Below are positions 1 through 8,318 of a stretch of 45,996 nt of DNA, in pieces; within the stretch, counting starts at the first letter, position 1, and each line of letters opens with the position of its first letter. The stretch comes from Butyricicoccus pullicaecorum DSM 23266 (GTDB lineage: Bacteria > Bacillota > Clostridia > Oscillospirales > Butyricicoccaceae). Under the pieces are notes generated by a model. The model was not told the origin of the DNA. It saw only the letters and a list, made by a program, of their open reading frames with translations, and ran no database searches. The stretch is taken from positions 1-45,996 of the forward strand of contig NZ_FUXW01000017.1 of assembly GCF_900167005.1 (NCBI RefSeq), given 5' to 3'. The position numbers were made by a program, and so were the translations under genes.

Positions 1-476
<476 letters not shown>

Positions 477-500
477 TTAAATAATTTCATCCTTATATAA

Positions 501-556
501 AACATTTGCAATGTTACACACACGGGCATTTTCACGCGAAATCGCACACACGGGCA
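501..556. repeat. Repeats in the nifJ leader
   Basis: The 5' leader of nifJ holds a 12-bp direct repeat, CACACACGGGCA, at 517-528 and 545-556 (28 bp apart), and a short inverted repeat AACATT-TGC-AATGTT at 501-515. Both lie in the transcribed leader between the promoter and the ribosome site. Their role is unknown; they could be protein-binding sites or RNA structure. Confidence 0.5.
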
Positions 557-591
557 ATCGTCAATTTCGCTCTCACGTCCGTCTCTTGTTT

Positions 592-626
592 GTTCTGAAT
601 TTCGAACAATATTCTTAATTCAGAAC
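592..626 (-). promoter_or_regulatory. Inverted repeat at the nifJ transcript start
   Basis: GTTCTGAATT (592-601) and AATTCAGAAC (617-626) form a perfect 10-bp inverted repeat with a 15-base loop. It starts a few bases downstream of the predicted transcription start (about 630). It could be an operator or a 5'-terminal mRNA hairpin that stabilises the nifJ message. Confidence 0.6.
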
Positions 627-636
627 CAGTATCTAG

Positions 637-665
637 ATTATAGCACTCTGTTCCCCATCTGTCAA
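637..665 (-). promoter_or_regulatory. nifJ promoter
   Basis: Read on the minus strand: TTGACA (665-660), 17 bp, then TATAAT (642-637) with an extended TG motif, a perfect housekeeping-sigma consensus. This fits the very high expression expected of PFOR. I see no gene between 666 and 880; the short open frames there have no ribosome site or recognisable product. Confidence 0.88.
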
Positions 666-880
666 TTTTCATTTGCGACAATTTTCACAATTTTTTCTTG
701 ACCAAAACGACGGTAAAAGATACATTTTGCCAGACAGGCACGGCAAACGGCTGTATTCGAAAAACTTTTGCGTCTATGCTGGAAATCTGTTGGTTTCTTG
801 CCGGTACTTCTTTGCAACCTGTTGTCAAAAAATCAGAATAAAAATTTTGAAGCACTCCCCTCCTATGATCTAGACGCAAT

Positions 881-910
881 AAAAAAGAGGCTGACCCGAA
901 GGTCAGCCCC
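881..910 (-). terminator. Terminator of the phosphonate operon
   Basis: On the minus strand a GGCTGACC-TTCG-GGTCAGCC stem with a UUCG-type tetraloop is followed by a run of T. It lies about 45 bases after the last phnE stop. Nearly the same hairpin recurs at 41553-41579. Confidence 0.88.
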
Positions 911-954
911 ATGCAGAGAGAAGAGATCTATCGTAAAGATAGAACGGGGAACGC

Positions 955-1788
955 TTAGTAAAATTTCTTCTTGATTCGTACAAACACCCGCTCGATGCTG
1001 TACGCAACCAGGAATACCAGCAGAATTGCAATGCCTGCCGTGCCGTAGTCATACCCTTGCAGGCTGTTGGAAATGACATAGCCGATGCCGCCTGCGCCGA
1101 CCATGCCCAAAATGGCACACTCGGAAAAGTTGGTCTCCAGACGCATGCCCGCCCAGGCTACAATCTGGGACAGCGATGCCGGAAGCACGGCATTGAAAAA
1201 GATGCTCAGGCGACCGGTTCCGGTGGCTTCCAGCGCTTCGATGGTCTCATCCGGGATGCTCTCAAAGCTCTGGGCAAAGGATTTGGTGAAAAATGCCGTG
1301 GTATGGACACACAGACCGGCAACGCCGGCTTCCGGGCCCATGCCCAGGCAGACCAGCATGAGCAGTACCCATACAGGTGTGGGAACGGCACGCAGGAAGG
1401 TGAAAAAGGACTGGGTCAATGTGGACAGCATGGGAACATGGAAGACATTGCGCGCAGCCAACATACCGAACACAATACCGAGCAGCAAGCTGTACAGCAG
1501 GGACAGCACGGCGATGGAAATGGTCTCCACCAGAGAGGACAGTACCAAATCCATCCGGCTCACGTCCAGATGCGCCAGCTGCCAGAACACTACGCCGATA
1601 TCGGGCACACGCGAGAACAGCTTGGGCCAATCGATGTCCAGATAAATCAGACTGAGCACCGAGAGCACCGCAACTCCGATCAGGAATGCCGGAATAAAGC
1701 GGTTACGCTGACGGCACTTGACCGGAATCTTGTGCCGTCCCTGTCTGGATGCCGGAAACGAAATGCACTCGTTATGGTTTTCACTCAT
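955..1788 (-). CDS. phnE: Phosphonate ABC transporter permease PhnE (second copy)
   Basis: Inner-membrane permease, 277 aa, of a PhnCDE-type importer for phosphonates. It has an N-terminal membrane anchor near residues 33-52 and the binding-protein-dependent transport fold with several helices. The EAA-type loop that contacts PhnC is seen as EALEATGTGRLSIFFNAVLP. The start overlaps the stop of the preceding phnE by four bases (ATGA), so the two permeases are translationally coupled and probably form a heterodimer. It is the last gene of the operon, followed by the terminator at 881-910. The substrate is inferred from the phnX neighbour; this permease family also serves phosphite importers. 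Confidence 0.92.
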   Translation of the reverse strand: MSENHNECISFPASRQGRHKIPVKCRQRNRFIPAFLIGVAVLSVLSLIYLDIDWPKLFSRVPDIGVVFWQLAHLDVSRMDLVLSSLVETISIAVLSLLYSLLLGIVFGMLAARNVFHVPMLSTLTQSFFTFLRAVPTPVWVLLMLVCLGMGPEAGVAGLCVHTTAFFTKSFAQSFESIPDETIEALEATGTGRLSIFFNAVLPASLSQIVAWAGMRLETNFSECAILGMVGAGGIGYVISNSLQGYDYGTAGIAILLVFLVAYSIERVFVRIKKKFY

Positions 1789-2558
1789 TTCAAAATCTCC
1801 TTTCGGAGCTTACTGGTCACACGATCGACCGCAATGACCATCACGGCGATAAGCAGAATGATACTCAGCGCAATGTCATACTGAAAGCTCTTGATGTAGG
1901 AAAACAGGGTCAGGCCGACACCACCGCCGCCAACCATGCCGACAATGGTGGATGCACGGATATTGACCTCCACGCAGTACAGGAACCAGGACAGAAATCC
2001 ACTTAGGCAGGACGGCAGAATCGCCTGCGCGACGCGCTGCGGGAAACTCGCGCCGACCGCCTGCAAGCTCTCGACGCAGTCCTGGGACACGTCCTCCATG
2101 GTCTCGACAAAGGCACGCACCATAAACGCAAAGCTTGTGATGCACAGGGCGACAAAGCCGACACCGGTGCCGATGCCCAGCGAGGAAAACAGGATAAACG
2201 CCCAGACCAGTGCGGGAATGTTGCGCAGGAAGGTGGCAAATCCGCGGACGATCTTGGCAAAGCGCGGGAACGGCGAGACTTTTTCGCTGCCGAACAGCGA
2301 AACCACAAATGCCAGAATGGCTGCAACCGTGGTCGCCGACATGGCAAGCGCCAGCGTCACCAGCACACTCTCAAACACACCCGGAATACGGCTGGCCTTG
2401 GGCAGCGCCGGAGGCAGAAAGTCCTCGGTGATGAACTCCCAGAACGCGTCGCTGTTGGCAAACAGCGTCATGGGGCTAAAGTCGGTCAGCACCGTGCAGA
2501 CCGCAAACAGCACAACACACAGAATCAGGAAACCGGTGTACAGTTTTTTTGAGATCAC
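1785..2558 (-). CDS. phnE: Phosphonate ABC transporter permease PhnE (first copy)
   Basis: Permease subunit of about 257 aa, paralogous to the next gene. It has an N-terminal membrane helix, the PhnE-type motif IPALVWAFILFSSLGIG and the EAA-like loop ESLQAVGASFPQRVAQAILP. The start is uncertain: GTG at 2558 overlaps the phnC stop as GTGA and was chosen for that coupling; TTG at 2564 is two codons longer; neither has a strong ribosome site. Two distinct phnE genes in tandem suggest a heterodimeric membrane channel powered by PhnC and fed by PhnD. Confidence 0.9.
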   Translation of the reverse strand: MISKKLYTGFLILCVVLFAVCTVLTDFSPMTLFANSDAFWEFITEDFLPPALPKASRIPGVFESVLVTLALAMSATTVAAILAFVVSLFGSEKVSPFPRFAKIVRGFATFLRNIPALVWAFILFSSLGIGTGVGFVALCITSFAFMVRAFVETMEDVSQDCVESLQAVGASFPQRVAQAILPSCLSGFLSWFLYCVEVNIRASTIVGMVGGGGVGLTLFSYIKSFQYDIALSIILLIAVMVIAVDRVTSKLRKEILK

Positions 2559-3361
2559 GCGCAATCAGCGGTATTTTTCGCGTCATCCAACTTCCCTCCA
2601 ATCATCAGGTTCTCGCGCGATGTGCCGTAAATCTTTTCAATCGTCGCCTCGTCCAGCGCTGCCGGAGGGCCGTCAAAGACAATCTCACCCTTGCACAGGC
2701 CGATGATGCGGGTCGAATACTTCATCGCCACGTCCAGCTGATGCAGGTTGACAATGCAGGCGATATTGCGCCGCTGCGACAGGTCGCGCAGCAAGTCCAT
2801 GATGGTCTTCGCACTCGACGGGTCAAGCGATGCGATGGGCTCGTCGCACAGCAGCAGGCGCGGATTCTGCATGATGGCGCGGGCAATGCCGACGCGCTGC
2901 TTCTGACCGCCCGACAGGTCGGACGCGCGGTTATAACTGAACTGGTCCATGCCCAGCTCGGTCAGCAGATCGAGCGCTTCGCGCTTATCCTGCTCACTGT
3001 ACATGCCGAAAATGCCCTTGAGTCCGCTCATATAGCCCAGTCGTCCATGCAGTACGTTTTGCAGCACCGACAGGCTGTATACCAGATTATAATTCTGGAA
3101 GATCATGCCTACCTTGCGGCGCAGTCTGCGCAGACCCCGACCGTGCTGACCGGAAACCGCCTCGCCCTCCAGGCTGACGGTTCCGGCGCTGATCGGAATC
3201 AGACGGTTGATGGCACGCAGGAGCGTGGATTTTCCCGAGCCGGACGGCCCGATGACCGAGATAAATTCTCCCTCGTGCACCTCGAACGATACATTTTTGA
3301 GGGCATGCACACCGTTGGGATAGTGCTTTGATACCTGTTCAAACTTCAAAATGGGTTCCAT
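2555..3361 (-). CDS. phnC: Phosphonate ABC transporter ATP-binding protein PhnC
   Basis: ATPase of the phosphonate importer, 268 aa. Visible motifs are Walker A GPSGSGKST, Q-loop FQNYNLV, signature LSGGQKQRVGIARA, Walker B LLLCDEPIASLDP and a switch His in VNLHQLD. The KVGMIFQNYNLVYSLSVLQNVLHGRLG stretch and the ASLDP variant are typical of PhnC. The start ATG at 3361 follows AGGAGG seven bases upstream, so the longer upstream open frame is not used. It sits between phnD and the two phnE genes. Confidence 0.95.
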   Translation of the reverse strand: MEPILKFEQVSKHYPNGVHALKNVSFEVHEGEFISVIGPSGSGKSTLLRAINRLIPISAGTVSLEGEAVSGQHGRGLRRLRRKVGMIFQNYNLVYSLSVLQNVLHGRLGYMSGLKGIFGMYSEQDKREALDLLTELGMDQFSYNRASDLSGGQKQRVGIARAIMQNPRLLLCDEPIASLDPSSAKTIMDLLRDLSQRRNIACIVNLHQLDVAMKYSTRIIGLCKGEIVFDGPPAALDEATIEKIYGTSRENLMIGGKLDDAKNTADCA

Positions 3362-3390
3362 GTTCTGCCTCCTGCGCCCCATATCCTTAA

Positions 3391-4335
3391 TTAAAATTCG
3401 TTGATGATCTTGTTGAGCTCGATGATGTCCTCGTAGTCGCTCATATCACACTCGACAAAGCGTGCGCCCGGTACCTTGATGACATCGGTGAAATACTGCT
3501 CGTTGTCGTAGCTGGTCAGGAAGTCGGTCAGCGTCTGACGGGTTGCCTCGTCGACGTGCTCGGCTACAACTATAGCCTCGGCCGGAATCGCACCCGACTC
3601 GTAAATGATCTTGACATCATCCTCGGCTGCATTGCCGTTTGCAATCTCAGATGCCAGAATCTGATCGGAGATCGGGACAACATCTACGTCGCCCTTGATG
3701 ACCGCCTGCAAGCCAGCCTGATGCGAGCCCGAGAAGCTGACTGCCTCGAAGAAGTCACCGTTGGTGTGCAGCATGTCCGAATTGAGGTTGTCGTCCGGGA
3801 ATGCCTTGATGATCTCCGCGGTGGGTACCAGATTGCCCGAGGTGGAATCGGGATCGACAAAGGCCATGGTCTTGCCCTTGATGTCCTCAATCGAGTTGAT
3901 TTCATCGTTCGAGCTGCTTGCAATCAGTACAGAGTGATAAATCGCCTTCTCCGGGTCACCGTCCTCGGCCTTCATGACGATGGGTTCCAGATCGGTACGC
4001 TCGACGCCCAGTGCCAGCGCCTGCGAGCCCATATACGCCATGTCTGCACTGCCCGTGCGCAGCGCCTCAATGATGGCATTGTAGTCACTCGCCTGAATTT
4101 CCTCGACTTCACAGCCCAGCACCGCGCTGAGATCCTCTGCCAGACCGTTGCGTGCGTCCGCGCTCTCAGCGGTGGACTCGTTGGGTGCGTAAGCGATCGT
4201 GAACACGCCGTCCTCGCCGCCAGCCGATGCCTGTGCGGTCTCGGAACTGTCTGCATTGGCTGCGCCGCAGCCGGTCAGGGCGGAAAGAGTCAAGGCGGAA
4301 GCTGCCAGCAGGCTCATCATCTTTCTGTAATTCAT
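3391..4335 (-). CDS. phnD: Phosphonate-binding lipoprotein PhnD
   Basis: Extracellular solute-binding protein, 314 aa, anchored by a lipid. The signal peptide ends in the lipobox LTGC (Cys23). The mature part has the PhnD family layout: FTIAYAPNES near the start, YNAIIEALRTGSADMAYMGSQAL (ligand-pocket region) and the hinge segment GKTMAFVDPDSTSGNLVPTAEI. It captures the substrate outside the membrane and delivers it to PhnE. It lies just after the alcohol dehydrogenase gene in the operon. The exact ligand (2-aminoethyl-, 2-hydroxyethyl- or another phosphonate) cannot be read from sequence. Confidence 0.94.
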   Translation of the reverse strand: MNYRKMMSLLAASALTLSALTGCGAANADSSETAQASAGGEDGVFTIAYAPNESTAESADARNGLAEDLSAVLGCEVEEIQASDYNAIIEALRTGSADMAYMGSQALALGVERTDLEPIVMKAEDGDPEKAIYHSVLIASSSNDEINSIEDIKGKTMAFVDPDSTSGNLVPTAEIIKAFPDDNLNSDMLHTNGDFFEAVSFSGSHQAGLQAVIKGDVDVVPISDQILASEIANGNAAEDDVKIIYESGAIPAEAIVVAEHVDEATRQTLTDFLTSYDNEQYFTDVIKVPGARFVECDMSDYEDIIELNKIINEF

Positions 4336-4337
4336 GG

Positions 4338-5483
4338 TTATGCTCCTTTGCTCATCTCGTAGGTCGGATATACCTTCTCCAAAATGGTTTCAATCATCTC
4401 CGGATTGATCTCGACCGGGTTGTTATCTGCGCGGCCGGGTGTCAGGCCGAGTGCAGCCAGATGGTGCAGATCTTCCCAGCGCACACCCCAAGCTTCCAGC
4501 GACACCGGCAGACCGGCACGTGCCAGATAGCCGCGGATGCGGTCTTCGAGTTCGTCTGCGCTGCGCACCTGCAAGGCATCGAGCAGAGCGGACAGGTCGG
4601 TGATCTTTGCTGCATTGACCGCGAGCATGGGCGCCAGCAGCAGGCTGACTGCCGCACCGTGCGGAATGTGATAGTGCATGGTCAGCGGATAGGAAATCGA
4701 GTGGCAGGCAGTCGTCTTGGTGTTGCTGAATGCCAGACCGGCCAGCATGCTGCCCTGTGCCATCGCGTCATGTGCCTGTGCCTTACCGTCCAGCAGGTCA
4801 TCCATCGCGCCCATGATGGTGCGCACGGCCTGCAATGCCAGCGCACGCGATACGCAGTTGGTCGCACGCGCCCAGTAGCTCTCGACGGCGTGTGCCATGG
4901 CATCCAGTGCGGACGAGACCGCAAGACCGATCGGCATGCCCGCTGCGAGGTCGGGATCGACCAGCGCCGCCCAGGCGTAATTGTCCCGGCTCTCGATCGA
5001 GCGCTTGCAATCCTTGGTCGGGTCCCAGATGGTCGCCCAGCAGGTCGTCTCGCTGCCCGTGCCCGCCGTGGTCGGTACGCCAATCCACCGCGCTGCCGGT
5101 TTGCCGTATTCCTTATTGGAAATGATGCGGCGCAGCGCGTCGGTGTCGGAAATTTCCTTGCCGTACAGGCAGCACAATGCCTTGCCGACATCCATAATAC
5201 TGCCGCCGCCGACCGCAATCACAAATGCAGGGATGCAGTCCCGGGTCTGGCAGAACAGGTCAAACAGCTGCTCGACCGTCGGGTTAGATTCATTGAAACA
5301 TACCTTATGTACGCTGTAGATATCGTCCAGTGCGGCAAATGCCGGCAGCTCAAATACCGATTCATTCCAGACCAGCAGCAGAATCTGCGCGCCCTCCGGT
5401 ACCTGCGACCGCAGCAGCGCTCCGATCTCCTCGACACAGCCCACGCCCTGGATGGTGCGAACCGGATTATAGTACTGGTTCAT
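4338..5483 (-). CDS. Iron-containing alcohol dehydrogenase (PhpC-like phosphonate dehydrogenase)
   Basis: Group III metal-dependent alcohol dehydrogenase, 381 aa. Visible features are the NAD(P)-binding GGGSIMDVGKAL segment, PTTAGTGSETT, and metal ligands in ALDAMAHAVESYWAR and in the HSISYPLTMHYHIPHG region. It is coupled to phnX: its start overlaps the phnX stop by four bases (ATGA), with GGAGG upstream. PhpC-type enzymes interconvert phosphonoacetaldehyde and 2-hydroxyethylphosphonate. In a catabolic operon with PhnX and no transaminase PhnW in view, I infer oxidation of 2-hydroxyethylphosphonate to phosphonoacetaldehyde. The alternative is removal of the acetaldehyde formed by PhnX by reduction to ethanol. 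The fold is certain; the substrate is inference. Confidence 0.85.
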   Translation of the reverse strand: MNQYYNPVRTIQGVGCVEEIGALLRSQVPEGAQILLLVWNESVFELPAFAALDDIYSVHKVCFNESNPTVEQLFDLFCQTRDCIPAFVIAVGGGSIMDVGKALCCLYGKEISDTDALRRIISNKEYGKPAARWIGVPTTAGTGSETTCWATIWDPTKDCKRSIESRDNYAWAALVDPDLAAGMPIGLAVSSALDAMAHAVESYWARATNCVSRALALQAVRTIMGAMDDLLDGKAQAHDAMAQGSMLAGLAFSNTKTTACHSISYPLTMHYHIPHGAAVSLLLAPMLAVNAAKITDLSALLDALQVRSADELEDRIRGYLARAGLPVSLEAWGVRWEDLHHLAALGLTPGRADNNPVEINPEMIETILEKVYPTYEMSKGA

Positions 5484-6289
5484 GCCTGTGCCTCCTCCAT
5501 ACGGTGGTTGATCTCTGCAATCACCGCGGGAAGCTCACAGATGGAGTCGATGACAAAGTCTGCACCCGCTTCGCGGTAACGCTCGGCTGCCTGCTGCTTG
5601 CGGCGCTCCAGCTCGTCCGCTGCCATGTCCTCATATTCCTGCTGGGTCAGTCCGAGCAGATTGGAACCGGTCAGAATGCCAACCGTCCAGGTGCCCGCGT
5701 TCTTGCCCTCCAGAATATCAACCACGGTGTCGCCTACCTTAACTACAGCCTGCGGCGGGTACACGTTCAAGCGGCGCATGCACTCGAACAGCATAAACGG
5801 GGTCGGACGGCTTGCGCCAGTCACGTCGGGCGTGACCACACAGTCGGCCTGATAGCCAAGCTCTGCCGCACGCGGGATGACCTGTTCCATCATCTGCGAA
5901 GTGTAGCCGGTGGTCGAACCGATCTTGATGCCCTGCTCACGCAGCGTCATCACGGTCTCTACCACACCCGGAATGGGCGTGCTGTACGCGGTCACGACCT
6001 GGAACAGCTCCCCTTCAAAGGTCTGGTACAGATGCTCGACATCGGCATCCGTCCATGCACGGCCGTGAATCTTCTCCCACTGCTCGGTGCCGATCTTGGA
6101 GGAAAGCATCTCGCGAATGTGCGCCTTCTTCTCCATGCCCATCGGGCGGTTGATCTCCTCCTTGCTAAAGCACATCCCACCTGCGCGGAACACGCGATTG
6201 AAAACCTCTGCCGGTGCACTGGAACCGTAATCCACCGTCGTTCCTGCCCAGTCAAACACGACCATCTGAATCGTCTTACCCATATCCAT
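5480..6289 (-). CDS. phnX: Phosphonoacetaldehyde hydrolase (phosphonatase)
   Basis: HAD-superfamily enzyme, 269 aa, that cleaves the C-P bond of phosphonoacetaldehyde to acetaldehyde and phosphate. The nucleophilic Asp lies in VFDWAGTTVDYGS, which is diagnostic of PhnX. The cap domain carries the Schiff-base Lys in RPMGMEKKAHIREML, and the C-terminal HAD motif with acidic residues is KVGDTVVDILEGKNAG. Length matches the family. The start at 6289 follows AGGAG six bases upstream. It is the first gene of the six-gene phosphonate operon, behind a promoter carrying direct-repeat operator sites. Confidence 0.96.
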   Translation of the reverse strand: MDMGKTIQMVVFDWAGTTVDYGSSAPAEVFNRVFRAGGMCFSKEEINRPMGMEKKAHIREMLSSKIGTEQWEKIHGRAWTDADVEHLYQTFEGELFQVVTAYSTPIPGVVETVMTLREQGIKIGSTTGYTSQMMEQVIPRAAELGYQADCVVTPDVTGASRPTPFMLFECMRRLNVYPPQAVVKVGDTVVDILEGKNAGTWTVGILTGSNLLGLTQQEYEDMAADELERRKQQAAERYREAGADFVIDSICELPAVIAEINHRMEEAQA

Positions 6290-6310
6290 GTAACACTCCT
6301 AATTTCTTGT

Positions 6311-6352
6311 TTTGCGTCATTTTGCTGTTTACTGCTTGTATTTGCTGTTTAC
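6311..6352 (-). promoter_or_regulatory. Probable DeoR operator repeats upstream of phnX
   Basis: TTTGCTGTTTAC occurs at 6321-6332 and again at 6341-6352, exactly 20 bp apart, so both lie on one face of the helix. A weaker copy (TTTGCGTCAT) begins at 6311. They lie directly downstream of the -10 box, where a bound repressor would block transcription. Tandem direct repeats are usual for DeoR-family regulators, and a DeoR gene follows upstream. Confidence 0.68.
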
Positions 6353-6358
6353 AAGCTG

Positions 6359-6388
6359 ATTATACCCACCATGCCGCCGCACAAACAA
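6359..6388 (-). promoter_or_regulatory. Promoter of the phosphonate operon
   Basis: Minus strand: TTGTTT (6388-6383), 18 bp, TATAAT (6364-6359). The -35 box is imperfect, the -10 is consensus. The stretch 6390-6650 holds no gene I can support. Confidence 0.6.
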
Positions 6389-6651
6389 GCAGCCTCCAGC
6401 AAACAATATGTAAAACCTAAAAGAAGTGCCACCCAGTCTTGCCGTCTTTTCCCCGTCAAATACCGGATTTTCCATCGCTTTCCGCTATTCTCCGCACCAG
6501 ATCATGCGTACATTTCTTCGCTTTATCTGACCAAACTGCTCATGCATGTCCCGTCCCACGGTTCGGTTTTTGGGGAATTCTCCAGTTGCCGCTCCACTTT
6601 GCCGCAAAAAACGGCATTTTGCAGCTGCGAAAAGAGTTTGTAAAACGCATG

Positions 6652-6696
6652 AAAAAAAGCAGTGCAGACCGGGTAATTTCCGGTTTGCACTGCTCT
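6652..6696 (-). terminator. Terminator of the deoR-type gene
   Basis: On the minus strand GAGCAGTGCAAACCGG pairs with CCGGTCTGCACTGC across a short loop and is followed by seven T. It lies just after the regulator stop codon and separates it from the phnX promoter. Confidence 0.9.
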
Positions 6697-6711
6697 CTTC
6701 ACATGACAATA

Positions 6712-7470
6712 TTATTGAATGATGATGCCTTTCTGGGCATATTTTTCGCGTGTCTTCTGCGGAACCTGATCGTCCATGATTAAAATATCTACCTGATCGG
6801 GTTCGAGCGCCTTTCTTTTAGAACACTTGCCCAGTTTGCTCGAATCCATGACCGCAATGGTCTGTTTTGCCACCCGTGCAAGCGTCTGGATGATGCCGAT
6901 TTCATTGAGGCGGAAATCGGTATACCCATTCTTATAGTTGATTGCATTGATGGACAAAAAGGCGATATCCGGGTAATACTGCGCAAATTCCTGCTCGCAG
7001 ACCGTTCCGTAGGTCGACTGTTCCTGCGCGTCGATCATTCCCCCCACCGCGATCAGGCGGATGTTTGGATTCTGCATCAAGATATTGACCGCCGCGTGAT
7101 TGTTGGTCACAACCGTGAATTTTTCATTCATGGACGCCATTTCCTGCGCCAAAATGGTGTTGGTCGTACCCGAATTGAGCGCAACCACGCTCTCCGGCTC
7201 GATATACGCAAGGGCTTTGCGTGCCGCTTCGCGCTTGAGATCGCTATGGATGACCTCTCTGCCGGTAAAATTGGAGATCGAGGCCAGCGATTCGGGCAAA
7301 CACGCTCCGCCTCGCACACATTTAATCAGTCCATTTTGCTCCATCAACTTCAAATCACGGCGCACCGTGTCCACTGATACCTGAAGCAGCTGGCTGAGCT
7401 CATTGACTTTTACGGTCGATTGCAGCTGAATCTGCTGTAAAATCAGCTCCGCACGTTCATTATAAAGCAT
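6712..7470 (-). CDS. DeoR-family transcriptional regulator
   Basis: Regulator of about 252 aa. It has the N-terminal DeoR helix-turn-helix (RAELILQQIQLQSTVKVNELSQLLQVSVDTVRRDLKLME) and the C-terminal sugar-phosphate-sensor domain with ALNSGTTNTILAQEM, VVTNN and VAVMDSSKLGK-type motifs. The ATG at 7470 was chosen because it begins the HTH directly and has GGGAGG upstream; a longer frame reaches 7539. It lies alone between its own promoter and terminator, upstream of phnX on the same strand. The direct repeats at the phnX promoter are its likely target. The effector is unknown; in this setting a phosphonate intermediate or phosphorylated sugar is possible. Confidence 0.9.
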   Translation of the reverse strand: MLYNERAELILQQIQLQSTVKVNELSQLLQVSVDTVRRDLKLMEQNGLIKCVRGGACLPESLASISNFTGREVIHSDLKREAARKALAYIEPESVVALNSGTTNTILAQEMASMNEKFTVVTNNHAAVNILMQNPNIRLIAVGGMIDAQEQSTYGTVCEQEFAQYYPDIAFLSINAINYKNGYTDFRLNEIGIIQTLARVAKQTIAVMDSSKLGKCSKRKALEPDQVDILIMDDQVPQKTREKYAQKGIIIQ

Positions 7471-7565
7471 TGCTGGTATGTCCTCCCATATCCGGTGCAA
7501 ACAGCTTTCCAAAATGCCATCCTTCCAGATTGAATGCATCTCGGTGCCGCAAACAAGCTATTCTT

Positions 7566-7594
7566 ATCTTACATCATGCAGGCAAACTTTTCAA
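7566..7594 (-). promoter_or_regulatory. Promoter of the deoR-type gene
   Basis: Minus strand: TTGAAA (7594-7589), 17 bp, TAAGAT (7571-7566). The leader carries GCTTGTTTG (7558-7550), a 9-mer also found at the phnX -35 region (6390-6382), which hints at autoregulation. Confidence 0.6.
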
Positions 7595-7663
7595 TGCGGT
7601 ATTTTGCGGCAAGTTGCGGCAAAATTGCGCAGGCTGCTCACAGCCGCATAAGGCCACCGACAC

Positions 7664-7695
7664 AAAAGCCGAGTCCTGTGACGGGCTCGGCTTTT
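7664..7695 (-). terminator. Terminator of the zinc operon
   Basis: AAAAGCCGAG and CTCGGCTTTT pair around a 12-base loop, with T-rich flank on the minus strand. It is 15 bases past the lipoprotein stop and could also work on the plus strand. Confidence 0.82.
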
Positions 7696-7709
7696 CGATT
7701 GCACTATTT

Positions 7710-8318
7710 TTATTCGGATACGATCTCGGCATCCGCGAGGTGATAATACACGCCGCCGCTCTCTTCATACGACTGATACTGTCCGGTAACGGTGATCTCG
7801 TCGCCCTCCTTTGGGTAATCGTCCGGGTAGGTGTGTTCCCCGGCAAGGACAAACTCGATGCCCTGCGAGCAGCACGCCGTCGCGTCGGCAATGACGACCG
7901 CAAAATACGGCGTTCCGCTCTTGGTGTTGCCGTACACGGTGAACTGTCCGCGCATCGTGATGGTCTTGCCCAGATAGTCCTCGGGAAACCGCGTCATGCT
8001 GAACACCTCGGCGTAGACCATGGTACTGCTCATGGTGGTCAGGTCGACGGTCTTGCCGATGTTTTCGGGCTTGGGCTGGGTCTGCGGCAGCACATCGCCC
8101 GTCGTATCCGTGTTAGACGACGGCGCAGGCGCGTCCGATGCCGGTGCGTCTGTCGTGGTCTCCGGTTTGCTCGCGGTATCCGAAGTCGTGTCCTTCTCGG
8201 CTGCATCCAAAATCGCCTGCACCGACCCTGCGGTCTTGGGCGGCTGCTGTCCGCCCGCGCAGCCGCTCAGTGCAGCGGCCACCAGGCACAGTGCAAGGGC
8301 ATAGATCACCTTTCTCAT
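7710..8318 (-). CDS. Lipoprotein encoded in the zinc operon
   Basis: Secreted lipoprotein of 202 aa, function unknown. The signal peptide ends in LSGC (Cys20). A Pro/Thr/Asp-rich linker (about residues 30-80) leads to a globular domain of about 120 aa with alternating strands (GKTITMRGQFTVYG, GIEFVLAG, GDEITVTGQYQSYEE), which looks like an OB-fold, nucleic-acid-binding-like domain. The conserved-looking CC of ATACCSQGIEF may bind metal. The start ATG at 8318 overlaps the znuB stop (ATGA). A frame open to 8933 is only the antisense-like extension through znuB. By position it probably helps extracellular zinc handling; this is inference. Confidence 0.85.
   Translation of the reverse strand: MRKVIYALALCLVAAALSGCAGGQQPPKTAGSVQAILDAAEKDTTSDTASKPETTTDAPASDAPAPSSNTDTTGDVLPQTQPKPENIGKTVDLTTMSSTMVYAEVFSMTRFPEDYLGKTITMRGQFTVYGNTKSGTPYFAVVIADATACCSQGIEFVLAGEHTYPDDYPKEGDEITVTGQYQSYEESGGVYYHLADAEIVSE

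Noticed and set aside
673-974. Several short open frames between nifJ and the phn operon
   Set aside because: No ribosome sites, no recognisable products, and they overlap the nifJ promoter or the phn terminator.
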